From Oscillospiraceae bacterium (lineage in GTDB: Bacteria; Bacillota; Clostridia; Oscillospirales; Ruminococcaceae): a DNA stretch of 64,000 nucleotides. Below, piece by piece: positions 1-8,947 of this stretch. The stretch lies in assembly GCA_017408395.1 (NCBI GenBank), contig JAFQUQ010000054.1, positions 1-64,000 of the forward strand. Direction: 5' to 3'. The translations under genes and the position numbers were made by a program. Position 1 is the first letter of the stretch. The number at the start of each line of letters is the position of its first letter. Under the pieces are notes generated by a model, which worked only from the letters and a program-made list of their open reading frames with translations, did no database searches and had not been told where the DNA came from.

Positions 1-176
1 AGCAAACTGCGTTTGCTTAGGTCAAAGGGCAGACCCTCGTCGTATGTCATCGAAGATGACATTTAGCAGAAGGGCGAAATTCCTTGCCTTAGAGGCGCTC
101 CGCAAGGGGTGAATTCAAAAACAGTCCAGTGGACTGTTTTTTAAGAGGGGACGCCCTGCAAGAGAGGGCGTCCCCT
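1..176. repeat. Hairpin-rich intergenic element, no gene
   Basis: No convincing reading frame is present. The stretch holds a series of short inverted repeats: AGCAAAC/GTTTGCT at 1-17, GTCATC/GATGAC at 47-61, a perfect 7-bp-arm palindrome ACAGTCC-AGT-GGACTGT followed by a T run at 120-142, and GGGGACGCCCT/AGGGCGTCCCC at 147-175. Closely spaced hairpins like these are typical of repetitive extragenic elements or stacked terminators. Whether this one recurs elsewhere in the genome cannot be seen from one window. The palindrome with T run could also be the terminator of a plus-strand gene left of the window. Confidence 0.4.
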
Positions 177-226
177 AAAGTTTCTGCATTATTACATATA
201 GCTATATCTTTTTCGACAAACTGAAA

Positions 227-247
227 CGGGCGGCAGTATGCCGCCCG
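227..247 (-). terminator. Terminator of the hydrogenase-sensor gene
   Basis: An inverted repeat CGGGCGGC...GCCGCCCG with a 5-base loop lies 12 bases beyond the stop codon of the minus-strand gene at 260-2125. The T tract after it is weak, so termination may be incomplete. Confidence 0.55.
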
Positions 248-259
248 TACAGGTTTATT

Positions 260-2125
260 TTATTTAATAAGCTCGGATGCAATACAATTAAGCTTTTCAA
301 TGACATCCGTAACATCACGGATGCTTTCGCTGATATGTGCAGAACTTTCGTTGAGCACATCTACCGCCTGTTCGGTATTGCTTACGTTTGCCTGGGTCTT
401 TCTTACCTCTCCTGCAATAAGATTGGTGGAGTCGCTGATTTCATTTACGCAGGAAAGAATTGCGTTGGTATGATTTTCAGCTTCTCTTAAAGTTTCCGCA
501 GACTTTACAGCAAGAGTTCTTACCTCTTCCGCAACAACGGCAAATCCACGTCCGTGCTGACCTGCTCTTGCGGCTTCGATGGAAGCGTTGATAGCAAGGA
601 TGTTGGTCTGTGTGGAAATTTCGTTGATCTGTTCAAGCATAGCGTTGTAAGCTTCAACAGCACCGTTGATCTTTACGACAGACTCGGAAATTCCGTCTGT
701 ACGGCTATGAATGTTGCTGATGTCATTTTTAATGATACCCATATCATTCTTAATGACCTCGTTCTGCTCGGCATTGTTTTCGGTATGCTGAGTGATAGGC
801 TGAAGCTTTCCCAGAAGAACGCTGAGTGAAGAATGAATATCGTTAACGGAATTCTGGAGTGCAGCGTGCTGCTGTTCAATTCTCTCCTTCATTTCGTTGG
901 TCTGCTGCTTTTCAAAGATTATGCAGTTGTTAGGTGTGTTGTTGCCTGCAAAAATAGTGGTAGCCATATGTTTACAGCTCTTGAAGCCGCAGGCATGGCA
1001 GTCGATATGACGGTCTGCTTCGGTAAACTTGCCCATGCTGTTGAACACCTGGTCAAGCTGTTTTTCGGTAGGCAGAGTATATGTGTTGCGGTTTTCGTAG
1101 CCACGCACGAAATCCTCCAGCCTCAGATCCTTGAAAATACCCTTGTGAAAGCGTTTGGTCTTGGAATTTCTGCTTGCCCAGCCCTTTGCGTTTATCATAA
1201 TATCATAGGCGTTGAAGGTGTCGAAATTTTCTCTTGCGCCTATGCCTGAGTTGCATCCGAACTCACAGGAAAGCACGTCAAAAACAGCAGGCAGGGTGGA
1301 TTTATCAGATTCAAGATATGTATTGAAATCTTCGTAAACCTTCTGCACGCCCTCCGAAGTTGTAACCGACAGGTCGGGATTGAACACCTTGAGACATTCC
1401 TTAAGACCGCCCGGAATAGGATAGAATGCACCGTCAAAGCCTCTTACAGCGGAAAATTCAAATGAGCTGTAACCCGTAGGCATTGTGACGTTGTTCTTTT
1501 TGAGATACTCACCCAGTCTCTTGAAGGTCACGTTATAGCTGATAAGACCCGTATTCTTGAACTCGTCCTCCTTTGCGATACAAGGAGTAAGTCCGACGAG
1601 AATATCGTCATTTTTAAGATACTTTCTTACATAAACCGCCGTACACATCAGAGGAGAATGAATGGGAGAAAGATACGGCAGCATATCGGGCTTATGCTTT
1701 TCGGCATAGTTCACGATCGCCGCACATGGCTGTGAAATAAGCTTCTTATCGGGGTTATGCTTAAGATATTCAAGGTGGAGATATGTGCATATATCCGCAC
1801 CGAAGGAAGCGTCATAAACCTCGTGGACACCCTGCTTTTTAAGCCAGTTGAGCACGTGACGCCACTTTCCGTCCATAGCGGTCTTGATTGCAGGCGCAAC
1901 AATTACCGACACCTTTTTTGTTCTTATAAGTGACAGCACCTCTTCGAGGTCATCATCGTAATAACGGGCGTAGTGAGTACAGCCTTTTATGCACTCGCCG
2001 CACTTTATGCACTGATCGGGGTTGATATGAACGACCTTACCGTCGTATCTGTTTGCGTTAGGAACGGGGCAGCTTCTTATGCAGGCATTACAGCCTATAC
2101 ATTTTTCTTCTTTAATATGTATCAT
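260..2125 (-). CDS. [FeFe]-hydrogenase-domain / methyl-accepting signalling fusion protein (putative H2 or redox sensor)
   Basis: The 621-residue protein has no signal peptide or membrane segment, so it is cytoplasmic. Residues 1-50 form a two-cluster ferredoxin domain (Cys 9,12,15,19 and 39,42,45,49). Residues about 55-345 form an [FeFe]-hydrogenase large-subunit domain with the H-cluster ligands in place: C134 in SQPC, C182 in TPCIAKEDE, and C287/C291 in CEFGC. The residue before C134 is proline, where catalytic hydrogenases have the proton-relay cysteine of TSCCP. A further Fe-S motif (C376, C379, C384, C401) precedes a coiled coil and a methyl-accepting signalling hairpin at about 430-621, with the tip motif ASIEAARAG. 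Sensory hydrogenases of this general type are known. I infer that H2 or redox state is read by the Fe-S part and passed to CheA/CheW-like partners. The gene is monocistronic with its own promoter and terminator. Confidence 0.85.
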   Translation of the reverse strand: MIHIKEEKCIGCNACIRSCPVPNANRYDGKVVHINPDQCIKCGECIKGCTHYARYYDDDLEEVLSLIRTKKVSVIVAPAIKTAMDGKWRHVLNWLKKQGVHEVYDASFGADICTYLHLEYLKHNPDKKLISQPCAAIVNYAEKHKPDMLPYLSPIHSPLMCTAVYVRKYLKNDDILVGLTPCIAKEDEFKNTGLISYNVTFKRLGEYLKKNNVTMPTGYSSFEFSAVRGFDGAFYPIPGGLKECLKVFNPDLSVTTSEGVQKVYEDFNTYLESDKSTLPAVFDVLSCEFGCNSGIGARENFDTFNAYDIMINAKGWASRNSKTKRFHKGIFKDLRLEDFVRGYENRNTYTLPTEKQLDQVFNSMGKFTEADRHIDCHACGFKSCKHMATTIFAGNNTPNNCIIFEKQQTNEMKERIEQQHAALQNSVNDIHSSLSVLLGKLQPITQHTENNAEQNEVIKNDMGIIKNDISNIHSRTDGISESVVKINGAVEAYNAMLEQINEISTQTNILAINASIEAARAGQHGRGFAVVAEEVRTLAVKSAETLREAENHTNAILSCVNEISDSTNLIAGEVRKTQANVSNTEQAVDVLNESSAHISESIRDVTDVIEKLNCIASELIK

Positions 2126-2186
2126 GGAGTTGCTTTCCTTTCACTTTTCATAATACCCATCCAGCCGTAGCTTTATGTGTTATTTT

Positions 2187-2226
2187 ATTCTAGCATATTT
2201 ACATTAAAATGTCAATCAAATTGACA
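2187..2226 (-). promoter_or_regulatory. Promoter with overlapping palindrome, hydrogenase-sensor gene
   Basis: Read on the minus strand, TTGACA (2210-2215) and TAGAAT (2187-2192) are separated by 17 bases, a near-consensus sigma-A promoter about 60 bases from the start codon. A perfect palindrome TGTCAAT-CAA-ATTGACA (2210-2226) covers the -35 box and could be a repressor or redox-regulator operator. Nothing else was seen between 2126 and 2287. Confidence 0.6.
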
Positions 2227-2287
2227 AGAAACCACATTCTTATGTTTAGTTTGCACAATTACATATCTTTTGCTTTGTAAACAAAAA

Positions 2288-2325
2288 CACAGTACGTCAT
2301 CATAGAGCGTACTGTGCTGATTTTT
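2288..2325 (-). terminator. Terminator after ppa
   Basis: CACAGTACG (2288-2296) pairs with CGTACTGTG (2308-2316). On the minus strand the stem is followed by a TTTTTGTTT tract, directly after the ppa stop codon. It closes the glmS-glycosyltransferase-ppa operon. Confidence 0.75.
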
Positions 2326-2326
2326 A

Positions 2327-2872
2327 TTATTCCTTTATTCTGCCCTTGCAGAAGGTATCGATATATCGGTCGATACAGCGTTCAACGATTGCAACGGCTT
2401 CTTCCCTGCCCTTTACTTCGTCGATTACCGTTTCCTTTGCTTCAAGAGCCTTGTAAACGGTAAAGAAGTGTGACATTTCCTCAAAAACGTGCTTAGGCAG
2501 TTCGGAAACATCCTTGTATGAATTATAGGTAGGGTCGTTGAATGGGATAGCGATGATCTTATCGTCGTTTGCGCCGTTGTCAAGCATTGAGATTACACCG
2601 ATAGGATAGCAGTTTACCAGTGCAAGAGGCTCAATGGACTCCGAACAGAGCACCAGTACATCGAGTGGGTCTCCGTCAGCGGCGTAAGTTCTTGGAATAA
2701 AGCCGTAATTTGCAGGATAGTGGGTAGAAGTATAAAGCACACGGTCAAGCATAAGGAAGCCTGTTTTCTTGTCCAGTTCGTACTTCATCTTGCTGCCCTT
2801 TTCAATTTCGATTACAGCGTAGAAATTTTCTTTTGTTATACGGTTAGGCGATATATCGTGCCATATGTTCAT
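2327..2872 (-). CDS. ppa: Inorganic pyrophosphatase, family I
   Basis: The product hydrolyses pyrophosphate to phosphate with Mg2+, pulling biosynthetic reactions forward in the cytoplasm. At 181 residues it has the usual size of bacterial soluble family I enzymes. The signature DGDPLDVLVL at residues 66-75 carries the metal-binding aspartates (D66, D68, D71), and the early FYAVIEIEKGSKMKYE segment is typical. The start is supported by GGAGGG eight bases upstream. It is the last gene of a three-gene run with the glycosyltransferase and glmS, 16 bases behind its neighbour, and is followed by a strong terminator. Many Firmicutes use family II (PpaC) enzymes instead, so this is the less common choice in the phylum. 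Confidence 0.93.
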   Translation of the reverse strand: MNIWHDISPNRITKENFYAVIEIEKGSKMKYELDKKTGFLMLDRVLYTSTHYPANYGFIPRTYAADGDPLDVLVLCSESIEPLALVNCYPIGVISMLDNGANDDKIIAIPFNDPTYNSYKDVSELPKHVFEEMSHFFTVYKALEAKETVIDEVKGREEAVAIVERCIDRYIDTFCKGRIKE

Positions 2873-2888
2873 AAATTTTACCCTCCTG

Positions 2889-3851
2889 TCATTTTACACG
2901 CTTTTTATATGTTTCTTCGGTTTCAGCGGCAACATATTTCGGTCTTGCCTTTGACTCCATATATGTCTTGGAAAGGTACATACCGTTTATGCCTGTGCAT
3001 AAAAGAATGAGTCCTCCGGTAATAAGCACCGTTCCGATAATTGCCGCAGTACCGCCGCCCACACCTGTCACAGCACAGACTATTGCGATTACGTACATAA
3101 CCACCGCCGCAATGCACATAAGCAGTGCAAGCACAAATGAAAATGCCAGCGGTGCAGTTGAAAATGCACAGATACCCTCCAGAGAATATTTAAACAGCTT
3201 CCAGAAGTTGAAGGTGGATTTTCCTGCGGCACGCTCGGTATTTTCTACCTCGATGTATTTTGTTTCAAAGCCTACCCAGCTGAAAATTCCCTTTGAGAAG
3301 CGGTTGTATTCGGGCATTTCAAGGATAGCGTCCACCATCTGACGTGTCATAAAGCGGAAGTCCTGAGCACCTTCGACGATGTGGGTCTGAGAAATGCTGT
3401 TTATGACCTTGTAGAAGCTGCCCGAAAAGAAGGAAAGCAGTGCAGGCTCGCCCTTTCGTGAGATACGGCGTGTTCCTGCGCAGTGGTACTCGCCTGAGCT
3501 GACATATTCATACATCTGCGGAATAAGCTTCGGCGGATGCTGTAAATCAGCGTCAAGGGTAACAACGTAGTCACCCTTTGCGTTTTCCAGTCCCGCAAAC
3601 AGACCTGCTTCCTTGCCGAAATTGCGTGAAAAGGAAACATACCGCACTCTTTCATCCTTAAGCGCAAGCTGACGCAGAACTTTCAATGTACCGTCCTTTG
3701 AGCCGTCGTTTACGAAAAGAAACTCAAATTCAAGGTGGCTGTGTTCCTTCTGCATTTCAGCGGCAACCTTTGTGATTTCATCGTAAAAAAGCGGAAGCAC
3801 CTCTTCCTCGTTATAACAGGGCACAACAACCGAAATAAGCTCTGAATTCAT
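2889..3851 (-). CDS. Family 2 glycosyltransferase, polyprenyl-phosphate sugar transferase type (GtrB/DPM1-like)
   Basis: The 320-residue protein has an N-terminal GT-A domain starting SVVVPCYNEEE. The nucleotide/metal motif VTLDADLQHPP lies around residue 95. Two hydrophobic helices near residues 235-295 anchor it in the membrane. This architecture matches DPM1/GtrB/CsbB-type enzymes that move a sugar from a nucleotide donor to undecaprenyl phosphate on the cytoplasmic face for later wall or glycan decoration. The sugar cannot be read from sequence. A TTG three codons upstream is possible, but the ATG at 3851 has the better-spaced AAGGA. It sits 19 bases after glmS, which supplies glucosamine-6-phosphate, consistent with a cell-envelope role but not proof of an amino-sugar donor. 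Confidence 0.85.
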   Translation of the reverse strand: MNSELISVVVPCYNEEEVLPLFYDEITKVAAEMQKEHSHLEFEFLFVNDGSKDGTLKVLRQLALKDERVRYVSFSRNFGKEAGLFAGLENAKGDYVVTLDADLQHPPKLIPQMYEYVSSGEYHCAGTRRISRKGEPALLSFFSGSFYKVINSISQTHIVEGAQDFRFMTRQMVDAILEMPEYNRFSKGIFSWVGFETKYIEVENTERAAGKSTFNFWKLFKYSLEGICAFSTAPLAFSFVLALLMCIAAVVMYVIAIVCAVTGVGGGTAAIIGTVLITGGLILLCTGINGMYLSKTYMESKARPKYVAAETEETYKKRVK

Positions 3852-3870
3852 TTTAAACAATCCTTTTTAT

Positions 3871-5694
3871 TTATTCTACCGTAACGGATTTTGCCAGATT
3901 TCTCGGCTGGTCAACGTCACAGCCTCTTGAAACAGCGGTGTAATAAGCTATCATCTGAAGAGGGACTACCGTAACCAGCGGCATAAGCAGGTCGCTTACA
4001 GTAGGAAGTCCTACCTTATAGTTTACGCTTGCCTTGTCGATTTCAACGTCCTCTCTGCAGACCATAACCACCTTTGCACCTCTTGCCTTGACCTCTCGGA
4101 CATTGGAGACAGTCTTTTCAAAAAGGTCACGCTGGGTTGCAATTGCAATAACGGGGACATCCTCTGTGATAAGTGAGATAGTACCGTGCTTAAGTTCACC
4201 TGCGGCATAAGCTTCGCTGTGGATATATGAAATTTCCTTGAGTTTGAGAGAGCCTTCCATACTTAATGCATGGTCAAGACCTCTTCCGATATACATCAGA
4301 CTGTCGGCATTCATAATCTTAGAAGCGATATACTGATATTTTTCCTCGCTGTCAATACAGGTCTGGATGATTTCAGGCATCCCCATAAGCTCAGCCGTAA
4401 GCTCACGGCATTCCTTTTCATTTATCTTTTCCATTGCATAAGCAACCTGGAAAGCAAACAGGTACATAAATGCAACCTGCACGGCATAAGCCTTTGTTGA
4501 GCAGACGGAAATTTCGGGACCTGCGTTTGTGTACATAACCATATCCGCTTCACGGGCAATTGAAGACCCGACCACATTTACAACTGCAAAGGTATCAGCA
4601 CCGATTGACTTTGAAAGCTTAAGTGCCGCAAGGGTATCTGCAGTTTCGCCCGACTGTGAGATTATTACAACAAGGTCGTCCGCAGTAACGATAGGGTCTT
4701 TGTACCTGAATTCTGAGGCAATATCCACCACAACGGGAACTCTTGCAAGCTTTTCAATAAGAGCCTTGCCCACAAGGCCTGCGTGCATTGCAGAACCACA
4801 GCCTACTATATAAATACTGCGGTAGCTCTTTATCCTGTCTATGGTAAGACCGCACTCTGTAAAATCAGGCAAACCGTCCTTTACTCTGGGAGAAACAGTA
4901 TTTCTGATAGCAGCGGGCTGTTCATGGATCTCCTTTATCATAAAATGCTTGTAGCCGCCCTTCTGCGCAGCGGAAATATCCCAGTCGGCAGTCTGTAATT
5001 CCTTTTCAAAATCATTGCCGTGGAGATCGTAGAATTTTACGCCTTTTTCGCTTAAAACAGCGATCTCGTTCTGTTCGAGAAGATAATATTCTCTTGTATA
5101 TTCAAGTATAGCCGTAACGTCGGAAGCTATGTAGCTTTCATTTTCGCCCTTGCCTACGATAAGAGGACTTTCCTTTCTTACGGCGTAAATTTTATTCTTA
5201 TGCTGTCTGAACATAATGCCCAGAGCGTAAGCGCCCTGTATATCCTTAAGCGCCTTTGAAATAGCTTCAAGAGGGTCGCCGTCGTAATAATAGTCCAGCA
5301 GCTTTGCAACGGTTTCCGTGTCGGTTTCGCTTTCAAAGCCGTAGCCTTTGGAAATAAGGAAATTTTTAAGCTCACGGTAATTTTCGATGATACCGTTATG
5401 AACGATGGAAACTCTGCCGTTTCCGATAGGGTGTGAATTGATGTCGGAAGGCTCGCCGTGGGTAGCCCATCTTGTGTGGCCGATACCTGCCGTTGCTTCA
5501 AGCTCGCCTGTTTCTTCAAGCTTTAACGCAAGACCCTCGTTGATCTTGCCCTTTGCCTTTACGGTCTTTATCTTTTCACCCTCAAAAACAGCAATACCCG
5601 CAGAGTCGTAACCTCTGTACTCCAGTCTGCGAAGAGAGTCAACCAGCACGTCCCTGCATTTATTCTTGCCAACATAACCAACTATTCCGCACAT
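3871..5694 (-). CDS. glmS: Glutamine--fructose-6-phosphate aminotransferase (isomerizing)
   Basis: This enzyme makes glucosamine-6-phosphate from fructose-6-phosphate and glutamine, the first committed step to UDP-GlcNAc and peptidoglycan. The 607 residues begin MCGIVGYVG, with Cys2 as the N-terminal nucleophile of the glutaminase domain (about 1-220). Two SIS sugar-isomerase domains follow, and the protein ends in the conserved DQPRNLAKSVTVE tail. A clear AGGAG precedes the start by seven bases. The gene heads a run with the glycosyltransferase and ppa. Only about 100 bases separate it from upp, and these are largely a hairpin. I see neither a glmS ribozyme nor a strong separate promoter, so read-through from rpiB-upp may contribute to expression. 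Confidence 0.96.
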   Translation of the reverse strand: MCGIVGYVGKNKCRDVLVDSLRRLEYRGYDSAGIAVFEGEKIKTVKAKGKINEGLALKLEETGELEATAGIGHTRWATHGEPSDINSHPIGNGRVSIVHNGIIENYRELKNFLISKGYGFESETDTETVAKLLDYYYDGDPLEAISKALKDIQGAYALGIMFRQHKNKIYAVRKESPLIVGKGENESYIASDVTAILEYTREYYLLEQNEIAVLSEKGVKFYDLHGNDFEKELQTADWDISAAQKGGYKHFMIKEIHEQPAAIRNTVSPRVKDGLPDFTECGLTIDRIKSYRSIYIVGCGSAMHAGLVGKALIEKLARVPVVVDIASEFRYKDPIVTADDLVVIISQSGETADTLAALKLSKSIGADTFAVVNVVGSSIAREADMVMYTNAGPEISVCSTKAYAVQVAFMYLFAFQVAYAMEKINEKECRELTAELMGMPEIIQTCIDSEEKYQYIASKIMNADSLMYIGRGLDHALSMEGSLKLKEISYIHSEAYAAGELKHGTISLITEDVPVIAIATQRDLFEKTVSNVREVKARGAKVVMVCREDVEIDKASVNYKVGLPTVSDLLMPLVTVVPLQMIAYYTAVSRGCDVDQPRNLAKSVTVE

Positions 5695-5729
5695 AACAAA
5701 GACTCCTGTCTGCGCCCTTATATTTAAGA

Positions 5730-5761
5730 AAGCGGCTCAGGACGCACAGAGAGCCGCTTTA
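5730..5761 (-). terminator. Hairpin between upp and glmS
   Basis: AAAGCGGCTC and GAGCCGCTTT form a 10-bp stem just after upp on the minus strand. The following TCTTAAAT is a poor T tract, so this may be a leaky terminator or attenuator controlling read-through into glmS. Confidence 0.6.
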
Positions 5762-5793
5762 TGCTTAATTATACAAAACCAGGGGTACAGATA

Positions 5794-6423
5794 TTACTTT
5801 GTACCGAAAATTCTGTCGCCTGCGTCGCCGAGACCCGGAACGATGTAGTTGTGGTCGTTGAGCTTTTCATCAACGGAGCCGCAGTAAATATCAACGTCAG
5901 GACAAGCCTTGTTTACGTTCTCGATACCCTCTGGGGATGCGATGATGCACATAAGCTTGATGTTCTTGACGCCTGCCTTCTTTAAAATATCAACTGTCTT
6001 TACAGCTGTACCGCCTGTTGCAAGCATAATATCCGTAATTATAACATCTCTGTCTGCAATGTCGGTAGGCAGCTTGCAGTAATATTCAACAGCGTTTGCT
6101 GTTTCGGGGTCACGGAAGATACCAACGTGGCCGATCTTTGCAGCAGGAAGCAGTTCAATGATACCGTCTGTCATTGCAAGACCTGCTCTGAGAACAGGAA
6201 CGAATGCAAGCTTCTTGCCTGATACTACCTTGCACTTTGCCATTGCAACGGGAGTCTGTATCTCAACTGTCTTAAGAGGAAGATCTCTTGTAGCTTCATA
6301 GCACATAAGCATAGCTGTTTCGGAAGCAAGCTCCCTGAATTCCTTTGAGCCTGTGTTTACATCTCTCATAAGCGAGATCTTGTGCTGAACAAGCGGGTGG
6401 TCGATAATTTTAACATTCTGCAT
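5794..6423 (-). CDS. upp: Uracil phosphoribosyltransferase
   Basis: The enzyme converts uracil and PRPP to UMP in pyrimidine salvage. Its 209 residues are the family's usual length. The PRPP-binding stretch [15 protein letters not shown] lies around residues 128-142, and the C-terminal uracil-binding region ends [15 protein letters not shown]. The start has GGAGG at good spacing. It lies 20 bases behind rpiB on the same strand, linking pentose-phosphate interconversion (the source of PRPP) with nucleotide salvage. Confidence 0.96.
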   Translation of the reverse strand: MQNVKIIDHPLVQHKISLMRDVNTGSKEFRELASETAMLMCYEATRDLPLKTVEIQTPVAMAKCKVVSGKKLAFVPVLRAGLAMTDGIIELLPAAKIGHVGIFRDPETANAVEYYCKLPTDIADRDVIITDIMLATGGTAVKTVDILKKAGVKNIKLMCIIASPEGIENVNKACPDVDIYCGSVDEKLNDHNYIVPGLGDAGDRIFGTK

Positions 6424-6443
6424 AATAATACCTCCAAAAGCAA

Positions 6444-6887
6444 TTACTTTTCAATATCTGTTATAAGGTCAACTCTGCGCTGATGACGTCCGCCCTCGAA
6501 TTCGGTTTCAAGGAAAACATCAACCATTTCAAGCGCAACGCCTGCGCCTGTCACACGTCCGCCCATACAGAGCACGTTTGCGTCGTTGTGCAGACGGGTA
6601 TACTTTGCTGTGTAAGCGTCTGTACAGAGAGCAGCCCTGATGCCCTTGACCTTGTTTGCGGCAATGGAAATGCCGATACCCGTACCGCAGATAAGGATAG
6701 CCTTTTCAACAGTACCGTCAGTGATCTTTTCACATACTTCCTTTGCAACAACAGGGTAATCACAGCTTGTGCCGTCCATACAGCCCATTTCTATAAGCTC
6801 ATAGCCCTTTTCCTTAAGATAATCAACGACCTCACGCTTAAGACCGTAGCCTGCGTGGTCGCTTCCTATTGCAATTTTCATACTCAT
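6444..6887 (-). CDS. rpiB: Ribose-5-phosphate isomerase B
   Basis: This isomerase interconverts ribose-5-phosphate and ribulose-5-phosphate in the pentose-phosphate pathway. The 147-residue protein has the RpiB/LacAB fold motifs [13 protein letters not shown] at the N-terminus and [14 protein letters not shown] around residues 65-80, with the Cys-Gly-Thr-Gly active-site loop. The first ATG (6887) is preferred because AAGGGA lies 10 bases upstream; a second ATG is two codons in. It is the first gene of the rpiB-upp pair and is divergent from rqcH. Confidence 0.93.
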   Translation of the reverse strand: MSMKIAIGSDHAGYGLKREVVDYLKEKGYELIEMGCMDGTSCDYPVVAKEVCEKITDGTVEKAILICGTGIGISIAANKVKGIRAALCTDAYTAKYTRLHNDANVLCMGGRVTGAGVALEMVDVFLETEFEGGRHQRRVDLITDIEK

Positions 6888-6985
6888 ATCTAAAATTCCC
6901 TTCAGATAAAAAATCTATACATTATATTTTAACACACTTTATTTTTCAAATCAAGTATTTTGAAAAATATAATTAAGAAATATTG

Positions 6986-7014
6986 GTGACAAAACGGAGA
7001 AAATGTGATATACT
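6986..7014 (+). promoter_or_regulatory. Promoter of rqcH
   Basis: GTGACA (6986-6991) and TATACT (7009-7014) are separated by 17 bases, about 40 bases upstream of the rqcH start codon. The element resembles the addB promoter at 10227-10255. Confidence 0.5.
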
Positions 7015-7054
7015 TACAGCAGATATACTGATTTTTTTGAAAGGAAACACTAAA

Positions 7055-8797
7055 ATGGCACTTGACGGTATGTTTCTGAACTGCGTAAAAAAAGAACTTG
7101 ACTTTCTCATCGGGGGCAGAGTGGACAAAATTGCACAGCCCTCCCGTGAGGAAATAATCATAACCTTCCGTACCCACGGCGGAAACGCAAAGCTGATGAT
7201 GTCTGCCTCCGCAGGCTCCGCAAGAGTACACATCACAAAGGAAAACGTGGAAAACCCCAAAGTACCGCCTATGTTCTGTATGCTGCTGAGAAAGCATTTC
7301 GGCAACGGCAGGCTTCTTGACATCCGACAGGACGGGCTTGAACGTATTCTGTACTTTGATTTTGAAGCAATGAATGAGCTGGGAGATATGGTAAAAATCA
7401 CCCTTGCCTGCGAAATAATGGGACGATGCTCAAACATTGTAATAATCAGTCAGGAGGGCAGAATCGTTGACAGTATCAAGCGTGTTGACGAGGAGATGTC
7501 CCGTGAGAGAATGGTGCTCCCGGGAATGACCTACACCCTTCCTCCAAGAAGCAGCAGACTCGATTTCCGCACCTGCTCAAAGGAGGATATTGCCGACGCA
7601 CTTGCTGTTCTTCCCGACGGCGATTTAGCAAAGTCACTCATTAAAATTTTCGAGGGACTCTCTCCCCTTATAACCAGAGAATGGGTATTTTATGCCGCAA
7701 AGGGCAATTCTCCCCTTAAAACAGAGCTTACCCCCGATATGCTTGACCGTCTGCATTTTATTATTAAAAAGACAGCCGACGAGCTTGAAAAGGGTGAAAA
7801 TGTCTACACCGCAATAAAGGACAAGGACGGTCTGCTTAAGGATTTTGCGTTTATGCAGATAAATCAGTACGGTGCTCTTATGGTGACGAAGCAGCTTGAA
7901 ACCGCCTGCGAGGTGCTTGATTATTTCTACGCAGAGCGTGACAGGGTGTCACGAATGAAACAGCGTTCACAGGATTTATACAAGCTTCTGCTTAACACAA
8001 CCGACCGTATCGCAAGACGTACCGAGGCTCAGCGTCAGGAGCTTAAGCTCTCCGAAAACCGTGAGGAATACAAGCTTAAGGGCGACCTTATCTCTGCAAA
8101 TATGTACCGCATTGAAAAGGGTATGAACTCCGTTACCGTAGAAAATTTCTACGACCCCGAATGTAAGGAAATAACCATTCCTCTCGACGTAAGGCTCACC
8201 CCTGCGCAGAATATGCAGAAATATTATGCCGAGTACCGCAAGGCAGACACCGCTGAAAAAATCCTCACCGCACAGATTAAACAGGGCGAAGAAGAGCTTG
8301 TCTACATCGACAGCGTTTTCGACGCACTAACCAGAACAAACAGCGAGGATGAAGTGAATGAACTGCGTCTTGAACTTTCGGAACAGGGCTATCTTAAAGC
8401 GGTTCGTCTTAAAGGCAAACCGCCTAAATCACGTCCTCCCCTTGAGTTTACATCACCTGACGGCTACACAATTTTAATCGGCAGAAACAACGTCCAGAAC
8501 GATAAGCTTACCACAAAGCTTGCCGACAAAACCGACATCTGGCTCCACACAAAAAATATCACAGGCTCACACGTTATCATAAGAACAAACGGCACCGTGC
8601 CGCCTGATGAAACCATCGTCTATGCCGCACGTCTTGCCGCTTTCCACAGCAAGGCTAAAAATTCCTCACAGGTGCCTGTCGATTACGTCAGCGTTAAATT
8701 TGTCAAGAAGCCCGCAGGCTCAAAGCCGGGAATGGTCATCTTCACAAACAACCGTACCCTTTATGTAACTCCCCTTGACCCCAACGGCGAGGAATAA
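7055..8797 (+). CDS. rqcH: Rqc2 homolog RqcH (NFACT family)
   Basis: RqcH binds stalled 50S-peptidyl-tRNA complexes and recruits tRNA-Ala to add C-terminal alanine tails that mark nascent chains for degradation. The 580-residue product starts MALDGMFLNC, has the NFACT-N domain to about residue 210 (with EIMGRCSNIVII), a charged coiled-coil middle (about 270-440), and an NFACT-R domain carrying DIWLHTKNITGSHVII near residue 500. Older annotation calls this family fibronectin-binding protein. The chosen ATG has GAAAGGA nine bases upstream; an in-frame GTG 24 codons earlier overlaps the promoter and is rejected. It is followed by its own terminator. Confidence 0.93.
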   Translation: MALDGMFLNCVKKELDFLIGGRVDKIAQPSREEIIITFRTHGGNAKLMMSASAGSARVHITKENVENPKVPPMFCMLLRKHFGNGRLLDIRQDGLERILYFDFEAMNELGDMVKITLACEIMGRCSNIVIISQEGRIVDSIKRVDEEMSRERMVLPGMTYTLPPRSSRLDFRTCSKEDIADALAVLPDGDLAKSLIKIFEGLSPLITREWVFYAAKGNSPLKTELTPDMLDRLHFIIKKTADELEKGENVYTAIKDKDGLLKDFAFMQINQYGALMVTKQLETACEVLDYFYAERDRVSRMKQRSQDLYKLLLNTTDRIARRTEAQRQELKLSENREEYKLKGDLISANMYRIEKGMNSVTVENFYDPECKEITIPLDVRLTPAQNMQKYYAEYRKADTAEKILTAQIKQGEEELVYIDSVFDALTRTNSEDEVNELRLELSEQGYLKAVRLKGKPPKSRPPLEFTSPDGYTILIGRNNVQNDKLTTKLADKTDIWLHTKNITGSHVIIRTNGTVPPDETIVYAARLAAFHSKAKNSSQVPVDYVSVKFVKKPAGSKPGMVIFTNNRTLYVTPLDPNGEE

Positions 8798-8896
8798 GCC
8801 TGACGTGTGCAGAACTGCATTAATTTTCATAAACCTTGACCATCAGCAGAAAATGGTTTATAATTGTTATAAAGGCGGCTGATTAAGCTGCGGAAG

Positions 8897-8928
8897 AAAG
8901 CCGCTGTGAAAATTCACGGCGGCTTTTT
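8897..8928 (+). terminator. Terminator of rqcH
   Basis: AAAGCCGCTGTGAA and TTCACGGCGGCTTT pair over 14 positions (one wobble), followed by a short T run. It lies about 100 bases past the rqcH stop and just before the next ribosome binding site. Confidence 0.75.
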
Positions 8929-8947
8929 GCATAAAGGGGGACTTATT

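Noticed and set aside
5695..5793. glmS ribozyme upstream of glmS
   Set aside because: The gap is only about 100 bases and is dominated by a simple hairpin; the ribozyme core sequence is not present.
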